From Bradyrhizobium stylosanthis (GTDB lineage Bacteria > Pseudomonadota > Alphaproteobacteria > Rhizobiales > Xanthobacteraceae): a DNA stretch of 64,000 bases. The DNA is taken from contig NZ_LVEM01000007.1 in NCBI RefSeq assembly GCF_001641335.1, forward strand, positions 124,001 through 188,000. The letters run 5' to 3'. Below, in pieces: positions 1-8,016 of this stretch (the stretch's first letter is position 1; each line of letters begins with the position of its first letter). The translations under genes were made by a program, and so were the position numbers. Under the pieces are notes generated by a model. The model saw only the letters and a list, made by a program, of their open reading frames with translations, made no database searches and was not told the DNA's origin.

Positions 1-412
1 CGACCAGCCAGGGCGCGAGGAAGGCAAGACCGATGGTGGCGATGGTGCCGGCGACGAAAGAGCCGATCGCCGATGTCGCCAGCGCCGGCCCGCCGCGGCC
101 GGCCTTGGCCATCTTGTTGCCTTCGAGCGCGGTCGCCATCGAGGCGCTCTCGCCGGGCGTGTTGATCAGGATCGCCGTGGTCGAGCCGCCATACATGCCG
201 CCATAATAGATGCCGGCGAACATGATGAGCGAGCCGCCGGGATCGAGCTTGTAGGTCACCGGCAGCAGCAGCGCGACCGTCAGCGCCGGGCCGATGCCGG
301 GCAGCACGCCCACGGCCGTGCCCAGGAATACGCCGATCAGCGCATAGAGCAGGTTCATCGGCTGGACGGCGACCGCCATGCCATGCGCCAGGGCGGCAAA
401 GGTGTCGATCAC
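1..412 (-). CDS. tctA: TctA-type large membrane subunit of a tripartite tricarboxylate transporter (partial)
   Basis: TctA is the large polytopic permease of TTT-family transporters, which use a periplasmic binding protein to take up carboxylates. About 137 N-terminal residues are visible; the rest (the family is usually about 500 residues) lies beyond the left edge. I translated them directly and see the family signature: a hydrophobic start, then GVLPGIGPALTVALLLP and a YYGGMYGGSTTAILINTPGE segment. The start is a GTG that overlaps the TctB stop by four bases (GTGA), so the two are translationally coupled. It is the last visible gene of tctC-tctB-tctA. The substrate cannot be read from the sequence. 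Confidence 0.93.
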   Translation of the reverse strand, partial: MIDTFAALAHGMAVAVQPMNLLYALIGVFLGTAVGVLPGIGPALTVALLLPVTYKLDPGGSLIMFAGIYYGGMYGGSTTAILINTPGESASMATALEGNKMAKAGRGGPALATSAIGSFVAGTIATIGLAFLAPWLV

Positions 413-891
413 AGCAGTCGCTCCAGGGGGCCGGCCGGAAGGCTCAGCGTCAGCAGGCGGTCAAAGGCGAGATAGATGAGGGTTGACATCACCAGGGCAA
501 TGATGGTGTCGACGAGGACGGCGCGACGGCCGAAGGCTGCCGACGTCGTCACGAACAGCGCCGACGTCGCCAGAATGAAGCCGCCGCCGAAGCCGATGAT
601 GGCGATCAGCAGCGCAAGGCCAACGAGGATCAGAACCACCGGCACAGGATCGGCGCTCTCGCGCGCCGGCAGATTACCGCGTATCGCATCGATGAAATTG
701 CCGATCGCGAGCAACGCAAGGCCGGTGGCGACCACGACGGGCATCGCCTCCGGCCCCATGCCGTACATCGCGGTGGATTGCAGCCCACGCGAGTCCCAGA
801 CCAGCACCGCGGCGAGCGCAGCGAGCAATGCGGCGATGACGATGCCGGCGCGATCGACGCGCCGCGGCTGGGCGGGATCGCCTGAGCTCAT
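409..891 (-). CDS. tctB: TctB-type small membrane subunit of a tripartite tricarboxylate transporter
   Basis: This 160-residue protein has about four hydrophobic segments (near residues 15-34, 46-64, 84-105 and 120-145) with a poorly conserved sequence, as is usual for TctB. It would form the inner-membrane complex with TctA. It overlaps tctC by four bases upstream (ATGA) and tctA by four bases downstream, so the three genes form a tight operon. Identification rests largely on length, topology and position between tctC and tctA, because TctB sequences diverge strongly. Confidence 0.88.
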   Translation of the reverse strand: MSSGDPAQPRRVDRAGIVIAALLAALAAVLVWDSRGLQSTAMYGMGPEAMPVVVATGLALLAIGNFIDAIRGNLPARESADPVPVVLILVGLALLIAIIGFGGGFILATSALFVTTSAAFGRRAVLVDTIIALVMSTLIYLAFDRLLTLSLPAGPLERLL

Positions 892-1856
892 GACTTGACG
901 AGGCCGACCGATTTCAGCACGTCGGTGACGCGCACGGTTTCCTTCTTCAGGAAGTCCGCAAAGGCGTCGCCGCCGAGATAGGCATCCTCCCAGCCCTTCT
1001 GCTTGAGGATCTCCTTCCAGGCGTCGGACTTCACCATCTTCTCGACCGCGTCGCTCAGGGTCTTCTTCTGCTCCGGCGTGATGCCGGGAGGCGCGACCAC
1101 CGAGCGCCAGTTGGCGATCACGAGGTCGATGCCCTGTTCCTTGAAAGTCGGGATGTCGCTGCCGGCGATGCGCTTCTCCGAGGTCACGCCGATCGCGCGA
1201 AGCTTGCCGGACTTGATCTGGCCTTCATATTCGCTCAGCCCCGAAATGCCCGCGGTGACCTTGCCGCCGAGGATCGCGGCGAGCGACTCGCCGCCGCCGG
1301 AGAACGGGATGTAGTTGATCTTCTTGGCGTCGGCGCCGACGGCACCGGCGAACAGCGCGGCCATCACATGATCGACGCCACCGGCCGAGCCGCCGGCGAA
1401 GGTCACCTTGGCGATGTCGGCCTTGACCGCGGCGGCGAGATCCTGCGCGGTCTTGATCGGCGAATTCGCGGGCACCACGATCACCTGGATTTCCTCGGTG
1501 AGGCGCGCGATCGGCGTCACCTGCTCCAGCGTCACCGGCGACTTGTTCATGGCGAGCGCGCCGACCATGACGAAGCCGTTGACCATCATCTGGTTGCCGT
1601 CGCCCTTGGCGCCGTTGACGAACTGCGCAATGCCGACGCTGCCGCCGGCACCGGGAACGTTGGTGACCTGCACGCTGCGCGCGACGCCAGAAGCGACCAG
1701 CGCCTGCTGCATCGAACGCGCGGTCTGGTCCCAGCCACCACCCGGTGCGGCCGGCGCCATCAGCTTGAGCTCGAGCTGCTGGGCAAAGGCAGGCGTCGCT
1801 GCCGCAAGGGTCAGCGCGACGGCTGCGCCGGCAAGGCGCGCGGGAAACTGAAACAT
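888..1856 (-). CDS. tctC: TctC/Bug-family periplasmic solute-binding protein
   Basis: This 322-residue protein has a clear Sec signal peptide (hydrophobic stretch, then an Ala-X-Ala site near residue 25). It also has hallmarks of the Bug/TctC receptor family: the early APAAPGGGWDQTAR segment, the VTNVPGAGG segment near residue 65, and FAGGSAGGVDHV near residue 155. It would bind a carboxylate in the periplasm and deliver it to TctB/TctA. It is first in the tctCBA operon. An inverted repeat 66-84 bp upstream of the ATG is a candidate IclR operator, since the iclR-family gene lies directly upstream on the same strand. The ligand is unknown; oxalate-related carboxylates are possible only by neighbourhood. 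Confidence 0.93.
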   Translation of the reverse strand: MFQFPARLAGAAVALTLAAATPAFAQQLELKLMAPAAPGGGWDQTARSMQQALVASGVARSVQVTNVPGAGGSVGIAQFVNGAKGDGNQMMVNGFVMVGALAMNKSPVTLEQVTPIARLTEEIQVIVVPANSPIKTAQDLAAAVKADIAKVTFAGGSAGGVDHVMAALFAGAVGADAKKINYIPFSGGGESLAAILGGKVTAGISGLSEYEGQIKSGKLRAIGVTSEKRIAGSDIPTFKEQGIDLVIANWRSVVAPPGITPEQKKTLSDAVEKMVKSDAWKEILKQKGWEDAYLGGDAFADFLKKETVRVTDVLKSVGLVKS

Positions 1857-1921
1857 GGGGGCATTCTCCAGGCTCGTGCGGACGTGTTGATCGTTTGCCG
1901 CATTGTGTCGTTTGGTCGCAT

Positions 1922-1940
1922 ATCAGCCAAAACGGCTGAT
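1922..1940. promoter_or_regulatory. Candidate operator: 7-bp inverted repeat between iclR and tctC
   Basis: The sequence ATCAGCC-AAAAC-GGCTGAT is a perfect 7-bp inverted repeat with a 5-bp spacer. It sits 66 bp upstream of tctC and 28 bp past the iclR stop. No T-run follows on the minus strand, which argues against a terminator. Its size fits an operator for a dimeric regulator; the IclR neighbour is the obvious candidate. This is inference. Confidence 0.5.
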
Positions 1941-1967
1941 GCTGTCCAGCGACAGGCCTGGTTCCCG

Positions 1968-2810
1968 TCAGGCGGGTGTGGGCATCGTCCCGCCGAGCGC
2001 CAATGTCAGCTCACCCGCGACTTCGCGCACGATTTGCCCGATTTCCGGCAGCCTGTCGTCGGTGAGACGGCTGGTCATGCCGGAGACCGAGATCGCTGCC
2101 AGCGGCTCGGCGCAGTCGTTATACACGACTGCGGCAATACAGCGCAGGCCCATGCAAGCTTCTTCGTCGTCGATCGCAAAGCCCTGCTTGCGGATCTTTC
2201 CGAGCTCCTTGAACAGGTCGCTCGGCCGCACGATCGACTTTTCGGTCAGGCGCGGCATGCCGTGATGGCGGATCACGGCGCCGACCTCCTCGTCCGAATA
2301 GGTCGCGAGCACCGCCTTGCCGACGCCCGACGTCACCATGGCGACGCGGCCGCCGACCTGGGTCAGCGAGCGCATGATCTCGCGGCTCTCCATCCGGGTC
2401 AGCACGATGATGTATTCGTCGTCCACCACGGCGAGATTGGCGGTCTCGCGGGTCAGATCGCGCAGCTTGCGCAAGTAAGGAATCGCCTGCGTGGAGAAAT
2501 TGCGCCGCCGCGCGAAGCTCGCGCCGACCGTGAAGCTGCGGACGCCGACATGCCATTTGGATTCGGCGCGGTCGAACTGCACGAAACGCCGGCTTTCCAG
2601 CGTCGCCAGCAGGCGGTGCACGGTGGACGCTGACAGACCTGTACGGACGGCGAGATCGCTGAGGCGGTAACCTTCGTCGTCTTCAGCGAGCGTTTCGAGA
2701 ATCGACAGCGCGCGGTCGACGGATTGCACGCCGCCGTCGCGCGCGTCGTGGTCAGCCTCCGATGGCGATCGGGGCTCGAGCGATTTGCGCCGGATCACGT
2801 TCTTGCTCAT
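1968..2810 (-). CDS. IclR-family transcriptional regulator
   Basis: Starting at the ATG at 2810 the protein has 280 residues, normal for IclR regulators. The N-terminal winged helix-turn-helix is recognisable (YRLSDLAVRTGLSASTVHRLL, then LESRRFVQ), followed by the IclR effector-binding domain with GKAVLATY and the late LAAISVSG segment. The frame stays open 37 codons further upstream, but that extension falls inside a palindromic intergenic repeat, so I chose the internal ATG. The gene runs into tctCBA on the same strand and probably controls it. The effector cannot be inferred. Confidence 0.92.
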   Translation of the reverse strand: MSKNVIRRKSLEPRSPSEADHDARDGGVQSVDRALSILETLAEDDEGYRLSDLAVRTGLSASTVHRLLATLESRRFVQFDRAESKWHVGVRSFTVGASFARRRNFSTQAIPYLRKLRDLTRETANLAVVDDEYIIVLTRMESREIMRSLTQVGGRVAMVTSGVGKAVLATYSDEEVGAVIRHHGMPRLTEKSIVRPSDLFKELGKIRKQGFAIDDEEACMGLRCIAAVVYNDCAEPLAAISVSGMTSRLTDDRLPEIGQIVREVAGELTLALGGTMPTPA

Positions 2811-2833
2811 CGCGACCTGCCGCTTTGGAGGTT

Positions 2834-2936
2834 CGTCATTCCGGGATGGTCCGAAGGACCAGACCCGGAATCTCGAGGTTCTCAAGTGCGCAATTCCGCA
2901 CCGTAGTTCGATGCTTCGCATCGCCCCGGAACGACG
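2834..2936. repeat. Bradyrhizobium-type intergenic palindromic repeat
   Basis: The element begins CGTCATTCCGGG and ends with the related CCCCGGAACGACG, so the whole unit can fold on itself. It contains two small perfect hairpins, TGGTCC-GAA-GGACCA (2847-2861) and CGATGC-TTC-GCATCG (2909-2923). I remember units of this type being abundant in Bradyrhizobium genomes; this could not be checked here. Confidence 0.65.
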
Positions 2937-2941
2937 TACCT

Positions 2942-2976
2942 GAAAAAGTGCCGCTCCAGACTATGCCGGAGCGGCT
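2942..2976 (-). terminator. Rho-independent terminator of the acyl-CoA ligase gene
   Basis: On the minus strand an 8-bp stem GCCGCTCC/GGAGCGGC closes a ten-base loop and is followed by ACTTTTTC. It begins 9 bp beyond the ligase stop codon. Confidence 0.8.
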
Positions 2977-2984
2977 TCTTCGGC

Positions 2985-5114
2985 TCAGAGCAGCCCTGCC
3001 CCGCGCGCCCACTTGTACTTGGCGCCGAGCACCTCGACCGGAAGCTCGGTCGAGTACGCGTAGGCCGGGATGCCGTTCTGGTAGAGATATTCGGCGGCTT
3101 CCTCGACCTCGACGTCGCCGGCCAGTGACGCCACGATCGGCTTCACAAAACCCTTGGCCTCCATCTCCTTCTTCACCTCGACCATGTTGCGGGCGAACAC
3201 CATCGGCGGCGTGACGATGGTGTGCCAGTAGCCGAGGATCAGCGAGTGGATGCGCTCGTCCGACAGGCCGAGCTTCACCGTGTTGACGTAGGTGATCGGC
3301 GGCTCGCCGCCGGTGATATCCACAGGATTTCCGGCCGCACCGAACGGCGGGATGAACTTGCGGAAGGCCGCGTCGAGATCCGGCGGCATCGACATCAGCG
3401 ACAGGCCGTTGTCGACGCAGGAGTCCGACAGCAGCACGCCCGAGCCGCCCGCACCGGTGATGATCAGCACGTTCTCACCCTTCGGCGTCGGCAGCACCGG
3501 CACGCCACGGGCAAACTCGAGCAGCTGACGCAGGCTGCGGGCGCGGATCACGCCCGATTGCGCCAGCACGTCCTCGTAGATCTTGTCGTTACCGGCGAGC
3601 GCGCCGGTGTGCGACGAGGCCGCCTTCGCGCCGGCCGAAGTGCGGCCAGCCTTGAGCACGACGACCGGCTTCTTCTTGGAGACGCGCTTCGCGGCTTCCG
3701 CGAAGGCGCGGCCGTCCTTGAGGTCTTCGCAGTGCTGCGCGATCAGGTTGGTGTTCGGATCCTGCTCGAAGAAGGCGAGCAGATCGTCCTCGTCGATGTC
3801 GGACTTGTTGCCGAGGCCGACGATCGCCGACACGCCCATCTTGGCCGAACGCGAGAAGCCGATGATGGCCATGCCGATGCCGCCCGACTGCGACGACAGC
3901 GCCGCGTGGCCCTTGACGTCGTAAGCCGTGCAGAAGGTCGCGCAGAGATTGGCGGGCGTGTAGTAGAAGCCGTAGATGTTCGGCCCCATCAGGCGGATGT
4001 CATACTTCTTGCCGACCTCGACGATCTCGGCCTGCAGCTCCGGCGCGCCGGCTTCGGCAAAGCCCGACGGAATCAGCACCGCGCCGGGGATCTTCTTCTC
4101 GCCGCATTCGGTCAGCGCTGCCGCGACGAACTTGGCGGGGATCGCGAACACCGCGGTGTCGATCACACCAGGCACGTCCTTGACGCTCTTGTAGGCCTTG
4201 TAGCCGAGGATCTCGGCGGCCTTGGGATGGATCGGGTAGATGTCGCCCTTGTAGCCGCCGTTGATGAGATTCTTCATCACGGAGTTGCCGATCTTGCCGT
4301 CCTCCGCGGAGGCGCCGACCACAGCGACCGCCTTCGGCTGCATGATGCGGCTCATGGCCGCCACGATCTCTTCGGTCGGGCGCGGCTTGGGCTTCGGCTT
4401 GTAGGCGAAGTCGACGACGATGCGCACGTCCGCGGCAATCGCGCTCTTTGCGGTGGCGAAGACAGGGTTGAGGTCGAGCTCGACGATCTCAGGGAAATCG
4501 GTAACGAGCTGCGAGACCTTGACGATGACGTCGGCGAGCGCCGTACGGTTCACCGGCTCGCCGCCGCGAACGCCCTTCAGGATCTCATGCGCCTGGATGC
4601 CGTCGAGCATCGAGAGCGCGTCTTCCTTGGTCGCGGGCGCGAGGCGGAAGGTGATGTCCTTGAGCACTTCGACCAGCACGCCGCCGAGGCCGAAGGCCAC
4701 CAGCTTGCCGAACGAGCCGTCGGTGATCGAGCCGACGATGACCTCGGTGCCGCCGGCCAGCATCTGCTGCACCTGGACGCCCTCGATCTTGGCATCGGAC
4801 TTATATTTCTTGGCATTGCCGAGGATGGTCTCGTAGGCCTTTTCGGCGTCTTCGGCCGTCTTGAGGCCAACGATGACGCCGCCGGCTTCGGTCTTGTGGA
4901 GAATGTCCGGCGAGACGATCTTCATCACCACCGGGAAGCCCATCGAAGAGGCCATCTTGCCGGCCTCGCCCGCCGACTTGGCCACGCCCTCCTTCGGCAC
5001 CGGGATGCCGTAGGCGTCGCAGACCAGCTTGCCCTCCGGGGCCGTCAGGCTGGTGCGATTATCCGACTTGACCTGGTCAAGCACCTTGCGGACGGCATCT
5101 TTGGAATTGGACAT
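2985..5114 (-). CDS. ADP-forming acyl-CoA (acetate/succinate-type) ligase, fused two-domain form
   Basis: This is a fused ADP-forming acyl-CoA synthetase of 709 residues from the ATG at 5114, which has AGGGAGA just upstream. The order is an ATP-grasp domain (about residues 10-235; HKTEAGGVIVGL), then a CoA-binding Rossmann domain (about 255-385; AVVGASAEDGKIGNSV), then a ligase-CoA domain. The last carries the probable phosphohistidine loop SSHTGALAGND (His502), equivalent to the active-site loop of succinyl-CoA synthetase alpha. It interconverts a carboxylate, CoA and ATP with acyl-CoA, ADP and phosphate. It is transcribed divergently from gntR-oxc-frc, and two copies of the shared 17-bp operator lie in between. 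It may therefore supply the first acyl-CoA (formyl-, oxalyl- or succinyl-CoA) that primes the transferase cycle. The true acid is unknown. Confidence 0.88.
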   Translation of the reverse strand: MSNSKDAVRKVLDQVKSDNRTSLTAPEGKLVCDAYGIPVPKEGVAKSAGEAGKMASSMGFPVVMKIVSPDILHKTEAGGVIVGLKTAEDAEKAYETILGNAKKYKSDAKIEGVQVQQMLAGGTEVIVGSITDGSFGKLVAFGLGGVLVEVLKDITFRLAPATKEDALSMLDGIQAHEILKGVRGGEPVNRTALADVIVKVSQLVTDFPEIVELDLNPVFATAKSAIAADVRIVVDFAYKPKPKPRPTEEIVAAMSRIMQPKAVAVVGASAEDGKIGNSVMKNLINGGYKGDIYPIHPKAAEILGYKAYKSVKDVPGVIDTAVFAIPAKFVAAALTECGEKKIPGAVLIPSGFAEAGAPELQAEIVEVGKKYDIRLMGPNIYGFYYTPANLCATFCTAYDVKGHAALSSQSGGIGMAIIGFSRSAKMGVSAIVGLGNKSDIDEDDLLAFFEQDPNTNLIAQHCEDLKDGRAFAEAAKRVSKKKPVVVLKAGRTSAGAKAASSHTGALAGNDKIYEDVLAQSGVIRARSLRQLLEFARGVPVLPTPKGENVLIITGAGGSGVLLSDSCVDNGLSLMSMPPDLDAAFRKFIPPFGAAGNPVDITGGEPPITYVNTVKLGLSDERIHSLILGYWHTIVTPPMVFARNMVEVKKEMEAKGFVKPIVASLAGDVEVEEAAEYLYQNGIPAYAYSTELPVEVLGAKYKWARGAGLL

Positions 5115-5272
5115 ATGGCTTCTCCCTTGACCTGAGTTCGTTCTTTTCAAAGCGCGCGCGTGTTGCGGCTGCCCGTGATGCTTGCCATTCGCCGCGCTCT
5201 GTTCCATGCGGCGGAACGGAGTGGCATAAGGACCAGAATACTCCGCCGGCTTGGATCAAAAATGGCTGGCGA

Positions 5273-5289
5273 TGGCATTTGGTATGCCA
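5273..5289. promoter_or_regulatory. Candidate GntR operator, site 1
   Basis: TGGCAT-TTGGT-ATGCCA is a perfect 6-bp inverted repeat with a 5-bp spacer, containing the core TGGTATGCCA. It lies in the 312-bp divergent region between the ligase gene and gntR. It matches a second copy 81 bp away at 16 of 17 positions. Confidence 0.72.
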
Positions 5290-5353
5290 GAAGCCAACTT
5301 GTCAAGCTCAGGCATGCCTTAGAACGCCGCAAAAAATGGGCAGCTTGACATTC

Positions 5354-5370
5354 TGGCATGTGGTATGCCA
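5354..5370. promoter_or_regulatory. Candidate GntR operator, site 2
   Basis: TGGCAT-GTGGT-ATGCCA ends 56 bp before the chosen gntR start. It differs from site 1 by one spacer base. The pair, and related copies before four genes at 25-29 kb, suggest autoregulation by the neighbouring GntR protein. Confidence 0.75.
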
Positions 5371-5426
5371 AAAACTTTCCCGTTAATAATCCTGTAAAAG
5401 ACGACTCCCACTGGAGGAGATTCGTC

Positions 5427-6158
5427 GTGTCACTGCGGAAACCAACCAAGGCGTTGCCGAACATGGCCGAGGCAGATATCGCAATCGTTCGTATTGCCCC
5501 GGAGAGTAGCTTCAAGAACAAGGCGTATGACGCCTTGAAGGAAGCCATCCTCAAGATGGACATCTATTCGACGCCCGAGCCGGTGATGCTCGACGAGCGC
5601 GCGTTGTCCGAACGTCTGGGTGTCAGCCGCACACCGATCCGCGAAGCCATCGCGATGCTCGAGCAGGATGGTTTCGTGAAGACCGTGCCGCGCCGCGGCA
5701 TCATGGTGGTGCGCAGAACCAAGAGCGAGATCGTCGACATGATCCGCGCCTGGGCGGCGCTGGAGAGCATGGCCGCGCGCCTGATCACCACCACCGCGCG
5801 CAAGAAGGACATCACGGCGCTGCGCGACTACTTCAAGGATTTCGGCAAGGACCGCCTGCCCGAGGATCACGTCGAGGAATATTCGCGCGCCAACATCGCC
5901 TTCCACCAGGCGCTGATCTCGCTGTCGGAATCCCCCGTTCTGGTCGATCTCACCAACGACCTCCTGCTGCACGTGCGCGGCTATCGCCAGCTGACCATTG
6001 GACGCAAGGACCGCACCGCGACCTCGCTGCCCGAGCATCTCGGCATGATCGAAGCACTGGAAGCACGCGACACCGAGCTCGCCGAGAAACGCGCCCGCGA
6101 CCACACCCTCGGCCTTGCTGCTTACGTCGAAGCGCATGGCCAGGAACTCTTCACCTAG
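5427..6158 (+). CDS. GntR-family (FadR/FCD subfamily) regulator of the oxalate genes
   Basis: I chose the GTG at 5427 because GGAGGAGA lies six bases upstream; an in-frame ATG at 5358 falls inside the operator and is unlikely. The product has 243 residues: a winged helix-turn-helix (about 30-95; LSERLGVSRTPIREAIAMLEQDGFV) and a helical FCD effector domain (about 100-235). The histidines expected to bind a metal in FCD domains are visible (H160 in AFHQAL, H204 in EHLG, H226 in RDHTL). It is the first gene before oxc and frc. Two palindromes upstream, and similar ones before the sORF, both oxlT genes and the CBS gene, suggest it regulates this set, perhaps with oxalate or oxalyl-CoA as signal. 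Target and ligand are inferred. Confidence 0.9.
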   Translation: MSLRKPTKALPNMAEADIAIVRIAPESSFKNKAYDALKEAILKMDIYSTPEPVMLDERALSERLGVSRTPIREAIAMLEQDGFVKTVPRRGIMVVRRTKSEIVDMIRAWAALESMAARLITTTARKKDITALRDYFKDFGKDRLPEDHVEEYSRANIAFHQALISLSESPVLVDLTNDLLLHVRGYRQLTIGRKDRTATSLPEHLGMIEALEARDTELAEKRARDHTLGLAAYVEAHGQELFT

Positions 6159-6219
6159 CAACGTTCACCAGAAGGGCGAAAAACTCGCCCCACTACTTGA
6201 GACCAGGGAGACAAGGCCC

Positions 6220-7953
6220 ATGCTGAATACCGCGACCAAGTCCGAGGCACCGGGCACCGAGCAGGAACTGACGGATGGCTTCCATCTCGTCATCGACGCG
6301 CTCAAGCTGAACGGCATCAACACCATCTATAATGTGCCGGGCATCCCGATCACGGATCTGGGCCGCATGGCGCAGGCCGCCGGTATTCGCGTGATCTCCT
6401 TCCGTCACGAGCAGAACGCCGGCTACGCCGCAGGCATCGCCGGCTACCTCACCAAGAAGCCCGGCGTCTGTCTCACGGTGTCGGCGCCCGGCTTCCTCAA
6501 CGGTCTGACGGCCCTCGCCCACGCCACCACCAACTGCTACCCGATGATCCTCGTGTCCGGCTCCTCGGAGCGCGAGATCGTCGACCTCCAGCAGGGCGAC
6601 TACGAGGAAATGGACCAGCTCGCGATTGCAAAGCCGCTGTGCAAGGCGGCCTATCGCGTGCTGCACGCCCAGGACATCGGCATCGGCTTCGCCCGCGCCA
6701 TCCGCGCTGCGGTCTCGGGCCGTCCGGGCGGCGTCTATCTCGACCTGCCGGCCAAGCTGTTCGGCCAGGTGATGAACGCCGAGGCCGGCCAGAAGTCGCT
6801 GGTCAAGGTGATTGATGCTGCCCCCGCGCAGCTCCCCTCGCCCGCTTCGATCAAGCGCGCGCTCGACGTGCTCAAGGGCGCCAAGCGTCCGCTCATCATC
6901 CTCGGCAAGGGCGCGGCTTACGCGCAGGCCGATGAGGAGATCAAGAATTTCGTCGAGAAGAGCGGCGTGCCGTTCCTGCCGATGAGCATGGCCAAGGGCC
7001 TCCTGCCCGATACCCATCCGCAATGCGCAGGTGCTGCCCGCTCGACCGTGCTGAAGGACTCCGACGTCGTTATGCTGATCGGTGCGCGGCTGAACTGGCT
7101 GCTCTCGCACGGCAAGGGCAAGAGCTGGGGCGAAGCGCCCAAGCAGTTCATCCAGGTCGACATCGAGCCTAAGGAAATGGACTCCAACGTCGAGATCGTC
7201 GCGCCCGTGGTCGGCGACATCGGCTCGGTCGTTTCCGCCTTCAACCAGGCGATGGGCTCGAGCTGGACCGCCCCGCCCTCCGACTGGACCAAGGCGATCT
7301 CGACCAAGCGCGAAGAGAACGTCGCCAAGATGGCGCCGAAGCTCATGAACAACAAGTCGCCGATGGACTATCACGGCGCGCTCGGCGTGCTGAAGAACGT
7401 CATCAGGGAGTATCCGGAAGCGATCCTCGTCAACGAGGGCGCCAACACGCTCGACCTCGCCCGCGGCGTCATCGACATGTACCGCCCGCGCAAGCGTCTC
7501 GACGTCGGCACCTGGGGCGTGATGGGCATCGGCATGGGCCAGGCCATCGCGGCCGCGCTCGAGACCGGTCACCCCGTGCTCGCGGTGGAAGGCGACTCGG
7601 CATTCGGCTTCTCCGGCATGGAGGTCGAGACCATCTGCCGCTACAACCTTCCGATCTGCGTCGTCATCTTCAACAATGACGGCATCTATCGCGGCACCGA
7701 CGTCAACAGCGCCAACGACGATCCGGCAACGACCGTGTTCGTCAAGGGCGCGCGCTACGATAAGATGATGGAAGCCTTCGGCGGCGTCGGCATCAACGCG
7801 ACATCGCCCGACGAGCTCAAGCGCGCCGTCAACGACGCCATGAAGTCCGGTAAGCCGACGCTCATCAACGCGGTGATCGATCCGGCCGCGGGCTCGGAGA
7901 GCGGCCGCATCGGCAACCTCAATCCGCAGAGCGTTCTGCAGAAGAAGAAGTAA
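6220..7953 (+). CDS. oxc: Oxalyl-CoA decarboxylase (ThDP-dependent)
   Basis: Oxc converts oxalyl-CoA to formyl-CoA and CO2 using thiamine diphosphate. The ATG at 6220, with GGGAG upstream, gives 577 residues, close to the roughly 570 of characterised enzymes. The three-domain ThDP fold is evident. The Pyr domain has the cofactor-activating glutamate in SFRHEQNAGYAAG (Glu64). The PP domain has the ThDP motif opening GDSAFGFSGMEVE at 458 and closing with the NN pair at 485-486. The distinctive NVPGIPITDLGRMAQ start and IYRGTD segment separate it from acetolactate synthase. It lies between gntR and frc with short gaps, and one mRNA is likely. The formate it helps produce would feed the fds genes at 42-48 kb. 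Confidence 0.96.
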   Translation: MLNTATKSEAPGTEQELTDGFHLVIDALKLNGINTIYNVPGIPITDLGRMAQAAGIRVISFRHEQNAGYAAGIAGYLTKKPGVCLTVSAPGFLNGLTALAHATTNCYPMILVSGSSEREIVDLQQGDYEEMDQLAIAKPLCKAAYRVLHAQDIGIGFARAIRAAVSGRPGGVYLDLPAKLFGQVMNAEAGQKSLVKVIDAAPAQLPSPASIKRALDVLKGAKRPLIILGKGAAYAQADEEIKNFVEKSGVPFLPMSMAKGLLPDTHPQCAGAARSTVLKDSDVVMLIGARLNWLLSHGKGKSWGEAPKQFIQVDIEPKEMDSNVEIVAPVVGDIGSVVSAFNQAMGSSWTAPPSDWTKAISTKREENVAKMAPKLMNNKSPMDYHGALGVLKNVIREYPEAILVNEGANTLDLARGVIDMYRPRKRLDVGTWGVMGIGMGQAIAAALETGHPVLAVEGDSAFGFSGMEVETICRYNLPICVVIFNNDGIYRGTDVNSANDDPATTVFVKGARYDKMMEAFGGVGINATSPDELKRAVNDAMKSGKPTLINAVIDPAAGSESGRIGNLNPQSVLQKKK

Positions 7954-8016
7954 GTCCACCCTCAACCCTTAATCCCTGCGGTTGGCGGGGGCAGACACAG
8001 AGTACGGAGCAACACG

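Noticed and set aside
3222..5135. Long open frame opposite the acyl-CoA ligase
   Set aside because: High-GC genes produce long antisense frames. It lies entirely over a well-supported gene and has no family features. The same applies to the long frames opposite oxc (6193-7965), the fds genes (44031-47021) and glnE.
5273..5370. Sigma-54 promoter reading of the 17-bp sites
   Set aside because: The gntR sites match the GG-N10-GC spacing, but the oxlT, CBS and sORF copies lack the GC and keep palindromic symmetry instead. No enhancer-binding protein gene is near. A regulator operator explains the set better.
5358..5426. ATG start of gntR at 5358
   Set aside because: It lies inside the operator-like palindrome and lacks a ribosome site. 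The GTG at 5427 has GGAGGAGA at correct distance.
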